DNA of 6,251 nucleotides, from contig CAKTOF010000034.1 in NCBI GenBank assembly GCA_934589675.1, forward strand, positions 1 through 6,251, in the 5' to 3' direction. This document shows, piece after piece, positions 1 through 5,415 of this stretch. Every line of letters starts with the position of its first letter. Within the stretch, counting starts at the first letter, position 1. Under the pieces are notes generated by a model, which did not search any database, had not been told where the DNA came from, and worked only from the letters and a program-made list of their open reading frames with translations. The position numbers and the translations under genes were made by a program. Source of the DNA: an uncultured Oscillospiraceae bacterium. GTDB lineage: Bacteria; Bacillota; Clostridia; Oscillospirales; Oscillospiraceae.

Positions 1-105
1 CGCAGCCGTGTCCCCGCGGGGGCCCCCTCCGGCGCGGCCCGCTTCGCGGCTTCGGCCCGGCGGGCTCCCGGCGCTGGGGCTGGCGCGGGCCTTCGGCCCG
101 CGTCT

Positions 106-134
106 GGGGCGTTCCGCCCCTGCGCCGTTTTTTT
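106..134 (+). terminator. Possible intrinsic terminator of an upstream gene
   Basis: A perfect 6-bp stem GGGCG/CGCCC type (106-111 with 115-120, TTC loop) is followed after seven bases by a run of seven T (128-134). A longer alternative fold pairs GGCGC at 82-86 with GCGCC at 122-126, which would put the stem directly against the T-run. The gene it would serve lies left of the window. The gap between the short stem and the T-run makes this uncertain. Confidence 0.4.
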
Positions 135-169
135 CTGCGCGCCGCGCGCCTGCGCGCGGCTTGCGGGGG

Positions 170-229
170 TACGGCCTCGCGCTCCGCGCTCGGGGACGGG
201 GGTTACGGCCTCGCGCTTCGCGCTCGGGG
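170..229. repeat. Two direct copies of a 26-bp palindromic unit
   Basis: Positions 170-195 and 204-229 are the same 26 bases with a single difference (C at 184, T at 218), at a period of 34. Each copy contains a GCGC-loop-GCGC hairpin, and the one difference falls in the loop, so the fold is preserved. A third degenerate start (TACGGG) follows at 230 and leads into another hairpin. Confidence 0.7.
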
Positions 230-361
230 TACGGGCGCGCGCTGCGCGCGCATGGTCTACAGCAAAAGGCACTTTTTGCCGCCCCCCAGAGCCGCCCAGA
301 GTTCGCGAAAGCAGCCGCTCCATGCCCTCTCCACAGCTCGCCGTCGCTCACAGCTCCGCTG

Positions 362-390
362 TTGACATCCGACCCGCCAGCGACTACAAT
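362..390 (+). promoter_or_regulatory. Sigma-A promoter of the 77-aa gene
   Basis: TTGACA at 362-367 and TACAAT at 385-390 are separated by exactly 17 bases, a near-perfect housekeeping promoter. The expected transcription start (about 396-397) falls at the GGAGGG ribosome binding site (397-402), which would give an unusually short leader of about 13 bases. Confidence 0.8.
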
Positions 391-409
391 AGCCACGGAG
401 GGAAACAAA

Positions 410-643
410 ATGGACCAGAAAACGATGAATTTCATCCGAGCCACCGCCCGCGGCGCTCAGCGCGCCATAGACGAACTGCTCAAAGATCAACAGGCGCATC
501 TGGTCGATGCTCTGACTGCCATGACCGGCGGCCAGACCCGCCCGCTCCGCGCCGAGGAGGTCGGCTATTATGCCATCATGTACCTTGCTGCCCACGGCTG
601 GCAAGTCCCGCCGCAGCAGTCCCAGCGCCGCAAAAAGCGCTGA
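410..643 (+). CDS. Unknown 77-aa basic protein
   Basis: I do not recognise this family. The ATG at 410 is chosen because GGAGGG (397-402) lies seven bases upstream and a consensus promoter lies just before it. The frame is open further upstream, but only through the low-complexity hairpin region. The 77-residue product has an amphipathic, probably helical first half (residues 5-38, Ala/Arg/Asp/Leu rich), a GGQTRPL turn near 40, a more hydrophobic segment EVGYYAIMYLAAHGW (50-64), and a basic tail ending QRRKKR. No signal peptide, cysteine cluster or known catalytic motif is visible. It appears to be a single-gene transcript, since a hairpin follows two bases after the stop. The basic tail would fit a small nucleic-acid-binding protein, but that is only a guess. 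The coding assignment is fairly secure; the function is not known. Confidence 0.7.
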   Translation: MDQKTMNFIRATARGAQRAIDELLKDQQAHLVDALTAMTGGQTRPLRAEEVGYYAIMYLAAHGWQVPPQQSQRRKKR

Positions 644-644
644 T

Positions 645-665
645 CTCTCGGGCGTCGCCCGAGAG
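645..665 (+). terminator. Hairpin directly after the 77-aa gene
   Basis: A perfect 9-bp stem (645-653 with 657-665) closes a 3-base GTC loop and starts one base after the stop codon. No T-run follows, so it is either a U-less terminator or an mRNA 3'-end stabiliser. The remaining 666-804 stretch shows no gene and no convincing promoter. Confidence 0.45.
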
Positions 666-804
666 CCACGCGCCCGGCCGCGCCGGGCCGCAACGCGCGC
701 GTTTGACAATCCTGAAAAAGTCAACCGCCCGACGCCCAGCCCCGCAGAGCCGCAAACCCGAACCCCCTGCCCCGCTAAATCTACCCAGTCACAACCCATC
801 CGCC

Positions 805-841
805 CGAACGCAACAAAACCTCATATATTTTGTTGCGTTCG
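805..841. repeat. Perfect 14-bp inverted repeat upstream of xerC
   Basis: The arms 805-818 and 828-841 are exact reverse complements (CGAACGCAACAAAA and its complement) around a 9-base AT-rich spacer CCTCATATA. The element ends about 79 bases before the xerC start. No separate T-run follows the right arm, although the stem itself carries AAAA/TTTT at its inner end. It could be an operator, a structured leader element, or a recombinase-type binding site (two arms of 11-14 bp around a short spacer). The sequence shows only the symmetry. Confidence 0.75.
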
Positions 842-919
842 TCAGAGCGACGCAAGCGATTCCCTTTTACAGCAGCGCCGCGTGTTTCGGCGAAAATCCA
901 TGCCATTTCGGGAGCCCTT

Positions 920-1966
920 ATGAGCGACAAACGCTATTCCGACGCGCCGGTTCTGCTGCGCGAGTTTCTTTCCTATCACGAGTCCATCAAGGGTCAGTCG
1001 GCAAAGACGATCCGCGAATATTATCTGGATCTTCGGATGTTCCTGCGGTTTATGAAGCTCGTCAAATGCGAAATGCCGTATGATACGCCGCTGGAGTCCA
1101 TCGACATCCGCGCGGTCGACCTCGACTTTATCCGCTCGATCTCCGTCACGGACGTCTATGATTTTTTGTCCTACCTGTCCAACGATCGCGTCGTGCACGA
1201 AAATACGCTCTCCGAGTCGTCCGGGCTCGAGCCGGCCTCTCGCGCGCGGAAGCTGTCGGCTATCAAATCGTTTTATAAATACCTGACCGTGCGCACGAAA
1301 TTATTGGATGAAAATCCGGTCAAGGATCTGGAATATCCCAAGCTGCGCCGTTCCCTGCCCCGCTATCTGACGCTGGAACAGTCTGCCAGATTGCTCGAAT
1401 CCGTCCGAGGCGCAAACGAGACGCGCGATTTTGCGATCCTGATGATCTTCTTAAACTGCGGCGTGCGAATTTCCGAGCTGGTCGGGCTGAACCTCACGGA
1501 TGTGTATGACGATCGCCTCCGCGTCGTCGGCAAGGGCAACAAGGAGCGCTTTGTCTATATGGGCACGAACTGCCGCCGCGCCATCGACGACTATCTCAGC
1601 TCCGTCCGCGCGCACATCGACGGCATCGAGGGCAACCCTGCCCTGTTCATTTCCCGGGACAAAAACCGGATGTCGACAAGCGCCGTGCACCGCCTTGTGA
1701 AGAAGCACCTGCTCGCCGCGGGCCTCGACGCGTCGCAGTTTTCCGCGCACAAGCTGCGCCACACGGCCGCAACGCTCATGCTCTCCGGCGGCGTCGACGT
1801 CAAGACCGTGCAGGAGGTCCTCGGCCACGAGCACCTCAACACAACGGAAATTTATACACATATTGAGAATACGGAGCTGCGCATCGCGGCGAAGGCGAAC
1901 CCGATCTCGTCGCTGAAGCTCGACCGCCCGGGAGACTTATCCGGCGGGCCGGAGGATGAAGAATGA
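920..1966 (+). CDS. xerC: Tyrosine recombinase, XerC/XerD type
   Basis: This 348-aa site-specific recombinase is likely to act in chromosome dimer resolution at a dif site. The N-terminal SAM-like DNA-binding domain spans roughly residues 8-125, with the typical SAKTIREYYLDLRMFLRFM segment. The catalytic domain spans about 145-330 with the full set of active-site residues: Arg183 (GVRISEL), Lys205 (VGKGNKER), His277 and Arg280 (HKLRHT), His303 (LGHEHL) and nucleophile Tyr312 (TEIYTH). ATG 920 was chosen because GGGAG (910-914) precedes it and it gives the usual family N-terminus; an upstream in-frame extension to about 830 would begin inside an inverted repeat. It is longer than the usual ~300 aa, because of extra residues around 48-75 and 88-108 and an acidic C-terminal tail. 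An integrase role cannot be excluded, but no phage or transposon genes adjoin it, so XerC is preferred. Confidence 0.85.
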   Translation: MSDKRYSDAPVLLREFLSYHESIKGQSAKTIREYYLDLRMFLRFMKLVKCEMPYDTPLESIDIRAVDLDFIRSISVTDVYDFLSYLSNDRVVHENTLSESSGLEPASRARKLSAIKSFYKYLTVRTKLLDENPVKDLEYPKLRRSLPRYLTLEQSARLLESVRGANETRDFAILMIFLNCGVRISELVGLNLTDVYDDRLRVVGKGNKERFVYMGTNCRRAIDDYLSSVRAHIDGIEGNPALFISRDKNRMSTSAVHRLVKKHLLAAGLDASQFSAHKLRHTAATLMLSGGVDVKTVQEVLGHEHLNTTEIYTHIENTELRIAAKANPISSLKLDRPGDLSGGPEDEE

Positions 1967-1985
1967 TCACGGCCCTTCGCCATCC

Positions 1986-2015
1986 GGGCGACCGCAAGGG
2001 TCACCCCTACAGGGG
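1986..2015. repeat. Palindromic intergenic repeat after xerC
   Basis: Arms 1986-1993 and 1999-2006 pair with one mismatch, and a second small CCCC/GGGG hairpin overlaps at 2004-2015. The CCCCTACA end is shared with the unit at 2538-2560, so these belong to one dispersed family. There is no T-run, so it is not a convincing terminator for xerC. Confidence 0.5.
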
Positions 2016-2044
2016 CGCGCTGACCGACCGAGCTTCCGTGCATG

Positions 2045-2079
2045 TGTCATTCTGAGCGAGCGAAGCGAGCCGAAGGATC
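2045..2079 (+). repeat. Dispersed repeat, copy 1 (left flank of small gene)
   Basis: This copy begins TGTCATTCTGAGCG and ends GAGCCGAAGGATC, and contains an internal GAGCGAGCGAAGCGAGC tract. The reverse complement of 2386-2412 matches it at both ends, minus an 8-base internal segment. The two copies therefore form an imperfect inverted pair around the 74-aa gene. Confidence 0.65.
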
Positions 2080-2104
2080 TTGCCAATCAAGGAGTGAGCC
2101 TATA

Positions 2105-2329
2105 ATGAAAAAGAAAGTGATCATAGCCATTTGCGTTTTGCTGGCAATCGTCCTTCTGACCCCGATTCCGATGCACCTGAAAGACGGCGGCACAGTCGTA
2201 TATCATGCTGTCCTGTATCAGGTTGAAGATGTGCATAGATTAAGTGCGGTGGATACTGCTGAAGATGAGTACCTTAAAGGCGTGATCGTAAGAATTCTTG
2301 GGATGGAAGTCTATAATAGTGTTGGATAG
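2105..2329 (+). CDS. Small membrane-anchored protein, 74 aa, unknown
   Basis: ATG 2105 follows AAGGAGTG (2089-2096) at 8 bases. The product has a basic start (MKKK), one hydrophobic segment at residues 5-20 and then a 50-residue polar domain beginning HLKDGGTVVYHAVLYQV and ending with ILGMEVYNSV. The likely topology is an N-terminal membrane anchor, or an uncleaved signal, with the C-terminal part outside the cell. There is no lipobox. I recall similar small proteins with a KDGGT...Y.A.LY.V...ILG..V.N pattern in Clostridia, of no established function; I cannot confirm this without a search. The gene is visibly poorer in GC (about 44% by hand count) than its neighbours and sits between two inverted repeat copies, which suggests it arrived as a cassette. 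No convincing promoter is seen: a TATAAT overlaps the start codon itself. Confidence 0.7.
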   Translation: MKKKVIIAICVLLAIVLLTPIPMHLKDGGTVVYHAVLYQVEDVHRLSAVDTAEDEYLKGVIVRILGMEVYNSVG

Positions 2330-2385
2330 ACTTTTTTGCGTATATCCAGCGCTGGCGGTCAACGATACCATACCGCAATCGGGCA

Positions 2386-2412
2386 GACCCTTCGGCTGCG
2401 CTCAGGGTGACA
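2386..2412 (-). repeat. Dispersed repeat, copy 2 (right flank, inverted)
   Basis: On the minus strand this reads TGTCACCCTGAGCG and ends AGCCGAAGGGTC, matching the copy at 2045-2079 except for a few substitutions and the loss of 8 internal bases. Its opposite orientation makes an inverted pair around the small gene. Confidence 0.65.
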
Positions 2413-2475
2413 GGTCTTATTTGGCGCTGGCACGCTATCGGCTGGAAAGATTCCCCCATTCGGGGACGATGCCAC

Positions 2476-2503
2476 GGGCGCTTTATGCGCCCTCTGAATG
2501 ACA
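2476..2503. repeat. Hairpin with repeat-family end
   Basis: A perfect 6-bp stem GGGCGC/GCGCCC (2476-2481 with 2487-2492, loop TTTAT) is followed by a sequence that on the minus strand reads TGTCATTCAGAGGG (2490-2503). This resembles the start of the repeat at 2045. The minus-strand reading suggests another, more diverged member of that family. Confidence 0.5.
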
Positions 2504-2537
2504 TTCTGTTTTACTGTACGCCGCAATCGGCTCTTGC

Positions 2538-2612
2538 GGGCGGATATGATCCGCCCCTACATGCGTATAGCGCTGCCTGTCATGCCGTAGGGCGGGATGA
2601 CCTCATCCCGCC
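2538..2612. repeat. Two inverted copies of a GGCGGAT palindrome
   Basis: Unit A has 8-bp arms 2538-2545 and 2549-2556, followed by CCTAC. Unit B has 10-bp arms 2591-2600 and 2603-2612 and is preceded by GTA, so it is the same kind of unit in reverse orientation. Together with 1986-2015 they form a small intergenic family ending in CCCTAC. The whole 2330-2658 stretch contains only such repeats and no gene that I can support. Confidence 0.6.
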
Positions 2613-2658
2613 GCACGGCTGCGCCGCTGTGTCTGCTGCGCGCCCATAACGGATAAAG

Positions 2659-2701
2659 AAAAATAAGTGCTCAAGGCGGCATGCCTTGAGCGCTTATTTT
2701 T
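2659..2701. terminator. Bidirectional intrinsic terminator
   Basis: The 19-base arms 2659-2677 and 2683-2701 pair with one T-G wobble around a 5-base loop (GGCAT). The outer ends are AAAAATAAG and CTTATTTTT, so each strand has a GC-rich stem followed by a T-rich tract. It lies ten bases beyond the stop codon of the minus-strand HD gene and is the obvious end of the cwlD-radA-HD transcript. It also insulates that transcript from plus-strand transcription. Confidence 0.9.
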
Positions 2702-2711
2702 ATATTATACA

Positions 2712-3143
2712 CTATTCCTCTGTCAGGACTTCCCTCGCCCGGCGGTATTTTTCGCGGAAATACGCCCGCTGCTCCGCGCTGGCGTCCGGCCAGCGGGACT
2801 CGTCGGAGTTGTGGGCGAGGTCGGCAAGCTTGACGGCGCGGGCGATGGGATTTCCCTCCAGCGCGCGGACGTATGCAAGATAGTCCGTCCCCTTTTCATG
2901 CGTTAAAAGGCGCACGGCCTCGACGACCGCAGGCGGAAACTCGGCAGCGAGCGCCTCCGCTGTCACGGTCGTGTCCTCGACGACGTCGTGAAGGAGCGCG
3001 GCGCAGACGGAAAGCTCGTCCGTCATCTGCTCAGCAAGATGAAACGGGTGGAAAACGTACGGCGCGCCGGCCTTGTCGGTCTGGCCGAGGTGGGCGTCAT
3101 AGGCGATGCGCATGGCGCGATTGGTCAGCGGTGTGTAAATCAT
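2712..3143 (-). CDS. Small HD-domain phosphohydrolase, SpoT/MESH1-like
   Basis: This 143-aa stand-alone HD domain resembles the (p)ppGpp hydrolase half of RelA/SpoT proteins and the small MESH1-like enzymes. The metal and active-site residues are present: His32 (VFHPFHLA), His52-Asp53 with Glu56-Asp57 (LLHDVVEDT), and Asp108 with Asn112 (VKLADLAHN). The synthetase and regulatory domains of full RelA/SpoT proteins are absent. ATG 3143 is preferred over an in-frame TTG five codons upstream, because GAGAGG (3151-3156) sits seven bases before the ATG. It starts 24 bases after radA ends and stops just before a strong terminator, so it is probably the last gene of the cwlD-radA operon. Alarmone hydrolysis is the family-based expectation. 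Its real substrate could be another nucleotide and cannot be fixed from sequence. Confidence 0.8.
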   Translation of the reverse strand: MIYTPLTNRAMRIAYDAHLGQTDKAGAPYVFHPFHLAEQMTDELSVCAALLHDVVEDTTVTAEALAAEFPPAVVEAVRLLTHEKGTDYLAYVRALEGNPIARAVKLADLAHNSDESRWPDASAEQRAYFREKYRRAREVLTEE

Positions 3144-3167
3144 AAAGCTGCCTCTCAATATGGGTAT

Positions 3168-4538
3168 TTATGCATTTTCAAGGGCAACGCTGATGGCTTC
3201 ATGGATGTTGCGCGCGCGCAGGACCTCCAGCCCGTCCGGGAACTTCACCGACTCGCTTCCCTGCCGCGGAATGAGGCAGCGCGTGAAGCCAAGCCGGCGC
3301 ACCTCGCGCAGGCGCTGCTCGAGATTCGACGCGGCACGGATCTCCCCCGTCAGGCCGACCTCGCCGATGGCGACAAGGCCGGAGTCGATGGGCTTATCGC
3401 GGTAGCTCGACGCCACGGCCAGCACGACGGGCAGATCGGCCGCCGGCTCCCCGAGCGTCAGCCCGCCGATGACGTTGATGTACGCATCCTGCGCGCCGAG
3501 GCGCATGCCACCGCGCTTTTCCATAACGGCAAGCAGCAGCGCCGCACGGTTGGCATCGAAGCCCTCCGTCGTGCGGCGCGGGACGTTGAAGCTCGTCGGC
3601 GCGACGAGCGCCTGCACCTCGGCTAAGACCGCGCGCGTGCCCTCGATTGCGCAGGCGACGCAGGTCCCCGGCGCGCCGTGCGGACGGCCGGTAAGCAGCG
3701 CCTCGGACGGGTTCGGAACCTCTGTCAGGCCCTCGCCGTTCATGTCAAACACGCCGATCTCGTTTGTGGAGCCAAAGCGGTTTTTCGCGCCGCGAAGCAG
3801 TCGGTATGAGCTGCTGCGGTCGCCCTCAAAGTACAGGACGCAGTCGACCATGTGCTCTAATACCTTCGGGCCGGCGATGGCGCCCTCCTTGTTCACATGG
3901 CCGACGACAAAGACCGTCAGCCCCGTTACCTTGCACAGGTGCATCAGCGTCATCGTGCAGTCCTTGACCTGACTGATGCTGCCGGGCGAGGACTGGTTGT
4001 CCTCTTTATAAAGCGTCTGGATGGAGTCGGCAATAAGAATGTCGGGCTTGAGCGCCTCAACGGCCTCAAGCGCGGCGTCCAGACTGGTCTCCGAGAGCAC
4101 ATACAGCTCGTCCGAGCCGACGCCGAGGCGCTCTGCGCGCATTTTCAGCTGCCGCTCGGATTCCTCGCCGGAGACGTACAGCACGCGCCGGGAGCGGCAC
4201 AGCTCGCTGCAGATCTGAAGAAGCAGGGTCGACTTCCCGATGCCCGGCGCGCCGCCGACGAGCACGAGCGACCCCGCGACCGCGCCGCCGCCGAGCACGC
4301 GGTCCAGCTCGCCCATGCCGGTGGAGAAGCGGACGTCATCCGCGCTTTCGACCTCGGAAAGACGCTTCGGCGCGCGTCCGCCGCGGGCGGACGCCGGGAC
4401 GTTGTGCCTGGGCGAGGCGGCGCGCTCGACGTGCTCCTCGATCGTGTTCCACGCACCGCAGGCCGGGCACTGGCCCTGCCATTTCATCGTCTCATTCCCG
4501 CAGCTCGTGCAGTAGTAGACCGTCTTAGATTTTGCCAC
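3168..4538 (-). CDS. radA: DNA repair protein RadA
   Basis: RadA is a RecA-like, hexameric DnaB-type ATPase that drives branch migration and processes recombination intermediates. This copy is 456 aa, the normal length. In order it has a zinc finger with Cys10, Cys13, Cys24 and Cys27; a Walker A motif GGAPGIGKST at 95-104; a Walker B region ILIADS near 167-172; the RadA signature KNRFG at 252-256; and a C-terminal Lon-protease-like domain (about 285-456). The start is a GTG at 4538, giving the family N-terminus (M)AKSKTVYYC. An ATG-type extension to 4565 would add nine unrelated residues. The GTG lies inside the 3' end of cwlD (14-base overlap), with AAAGGAG about ten bases upstream, so translation is probably coupled. 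The HD gene follows closely. Confidence 0.95.
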   Translation of the reverse strand: MAKSKTVYYCTSCGNETMKWQGQCPACGAWNTIEEHVERAASPRHNVPASARGGRAPKRLSEVESADDVRFSTGMGELDRVLGGGAVAGSLVLVGGAPGIGKSTLLLQICSELCRSRRVLYVSGEESERQLKMRAERLGVGSDELYVLSETSLDAALEAVEALKPDILIADSIQTLYKEDNQSSPGSISQVKDCTMTLMHLCKVTGLTVFVVGHVNKEGAIAGPKVLEHMVDCVLYFEGDRSSSYRLLRGAKNRFGSTNEIGVFDMNGEGLTEVPNPSEALLTGRPHGAPGTCVACAIEGTRAVLAEVQALVAPTSFNVPRRTTEGFDANRAALLLAVMEKRGGMRLGAQDAYINVIGGLTLGEPAADLPVVLAVASSYRDKPIDSGLVAIGEVGLTGEIRAASNLEQRLREVRRLGFTRCLIPRQGSESVKFPDGLEVLRARNIHEAISVALENA

Positions 4539-5253
4539 CTGGCATGCACTCCTTTGTGTACGCATTGACCGCGGCGCACAGCGCCATAGCCAGCTTCGTC
4601 TGATAGCCCGGCGTCCGGAGCGCCGCGGCTTCGCGTTCGTTGGATAAAAAACCGCATTCGGCCAGAATGGCCGTGCAGGTGATATGATTCATCAGATAGA
4701 CCGACTGCGCGACCGGCTTGCTTTTCCTGTGATTGTCCGGATCTACGGCCGCGCAAAGCAGTCCCTGCGCCAGCTCTGCAAGCCGCTCGCTCCCTGCCGT
4801 CGGCGCGGAAAAGACCTGTGCGCCAGAATACTTTTCCTCCGGGAACGTGTTCTGGTGGATGCTGACCAGCAGCGCATCCGGGGTTTGCTCCACAAGCGCG
4901 ACGCGGTTTTTGATGTCTGAGACCTTCTTCTCCGACAGCGTTCGCGCGTCGGCGGAATAGATGGCCCGGTCGTCCGTGCGGACCAGCACGGTGTCATAGC
5001 CCAGAAGGCGCAAAAGCGCGTCCAACCGGAGCGTGACGGCAAGGTTGATCTGGCTTTCCGGGACGCCGTCCGCCGTGGACGCGCCGCCGTCCTCTCCGCC
5101 GTGTCCGGCGTCGAGCACGACAGTCGGCGCGGCCGCCTCCGGGGGCATTGCAGCCGTTCTGGCCGCGCGGCTCTGCGCCATGCCCCAAATGCCCGCAAAC
5201 ACAAATGCCGCAAGAAGCGTCAGATGAACATAGTACCGCCGAATGCTCTTCAT
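4525..5253 (-). CDS. cwlD: N-acetylmuramoyl-L-alanine amidase CwlD, spore cortex
   Basis: CwlD removes the peptide side chain from muramic acid, the first step of muramic-delta-lactam formation in spore cortex, which germination-specific lytic enzymes recognise. This 242-aa protein is close to the B. subtilis length. An N-terminal hydrophobic segment (residues 9-26) fits a signal anchor. The Amidase_3 domain (about 44-235) shows zinc ligands His51 (LDAGHGGEDGG), Glu66 (PESQIN) and His133 (SIHQN), and catalytic Glu199 (AECGFLSNE). Two ATGs lie close together. The second (5253) is chosen because GGAGGG is six bases upstream of it, while the first directly abuts that site. It heads a minus-strand operon with radA, and its last codons overlap the radA start. 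It diverges from the cotJ operon over about 160 bases. The substrate assignment follows the family and the sporulation context. Confidence 0.88.
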   Translation of the reverse strand: MKSIRRYYVHLTLLAAFVFAGIWGMAQSRAARTAAMPPEAAAPTVVLDAGHGGEDGGASTADGVPESQINLAVTLRLDALLRLLGYDTVLVRTDDRAIYSADARTLSEKKVSDIKNRVALVEQTPDALLVSIHQNTFPEEKYSGAQVFSAPTAGSERLAELAQGLLCAAVDPDNHRKSKPVAQSVYLMNHITCTAILAECGFLSNEREAAALRTPGYQTKLAMALCAAVNAYTKECMPGGKI

Positions 5254-5303
5254 ATCCATCCCTCCGGGACAGCCTATGCGCCCCGTCCGGCCTGATATTC
5301 CGG

Positions 5304-5334
5304 ATCTTATGATACCACACCCAGCCGGAGAATG
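5304..5334 (-). promoter_or_regulatory. Candidate sporulation-type promoter for cwlD
   Basis: On the minus strand CATTCT (5329-5334) lies about 18 bases before CATAAGAT (5304-5311), roughly 50 bases upstream of the cwlD start. The CATA-type -10 fits sigma-E or sigma-G promoters, as expected for cwlD in B. subtilis, but the -35 match is weak. An alternative housekeeping -10 (TATCAT) overlaps it. Confidence 0.3.
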
Positions 5335-5345
5335 GAAGCGGCACG

Positions 5346-5374
5346 AACCGCGCCGCGCTTTTTGGCATAGATTG
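5346..5374 (+). promoter_or_regulatory. Candidate mother-cell promoter of cotJ operon
   Basis: AACC (5346-5349) and CATAGATTG (5366-5374) are 16 bases apart. This matches the sigma-K pattern (mACm, 16 bases, CATAnnnTA) at all but the final base, and the -10 also suits sigma-E. B. subtilis cotJ is sigma-E dependent. It lies about 42 bases upstream of the cotJ start codon. The match is suggestive only. Confidence 0.45.
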
Positions 5375-5415
5375 AACTGAAAACCGTGCAGCAGCACGAG
5401 TAAGGAGGTATTTTC

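Larger units (their letters stand above)
1..251. repeat. Array of GC-rich short hairpins, non-coding
   Basis: This stretch is built almost entirely of short perfect palindromes with 3-4 base loops. Examples are 39-49 (4-bp arms, TTC loop), 84-102 (8-bp arms, TTC loop), 106-120 (6-bp arms, TTC loop), 141-160 (8-bp arms), 235-251 (7-bp arms, CTG loop). Open frames through it give only low-complexity Arg/Gly/Ala/Pro peptides with no ribosome binding site, so I call it non-coding. It resembles REP-like intergenic repeats of GC-rich Clostridia. That comparison is from general knowledge; the hairpins themselves are visible. Confidence 0.6.

Noticed and set aside
703..708. TTGACA as a xerC promoter -35
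   Set aside because: No -10-like hexamer occurs 16-18 bases downstream; that stretch is GC-rich.
805..841. The inverted repeat upstream of xerC as a standard dif site or a terminator
   Set aside because: It does not resemble the dif sequences I know (partially symmetric, TTATGT-like half), and no T-run follows the stem.
830..919. Upstream in-frame extension of xerC
   Set aside because: It would begin inside the inverted repeat, adds 30 residues unlike the family N-terminus, and lacks a ribosome binding site; ATG 920 has GGGAG upstream.
257..1083. Long frames on both strands over 257-799 (minus) and 322-1083 (plus)
   Set aside because: They overlap the better-supported 77-aa gene and the xerC start, have no ribosome binding sites, and give Arg/Pro/Ala-rich low-complexity peptides typical of GC-rich antisense frames.
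2101..2106. TATAAT overlapping the start of the 74-aa gene, with TTGCCA at 2080
   Set aside because: The spacing is 15 bases and transcription from it would begin inside the gene, so it cannot drive this start codon.
2988..4568. Open plus-strand frames of 167-223 codons across radA
   Set aside because: They are antisense to radA, whose zinc finger, Walker A and KNRFG motifs are unambiguous; the plus frames have no recognisable domains.
5254..5397. 48-residue extension of the cwlD product
   Set aside because: The extra residues precede the signal anchor and lie in the divergent promoter region; the GGAGGG site fixes the start at 5253.
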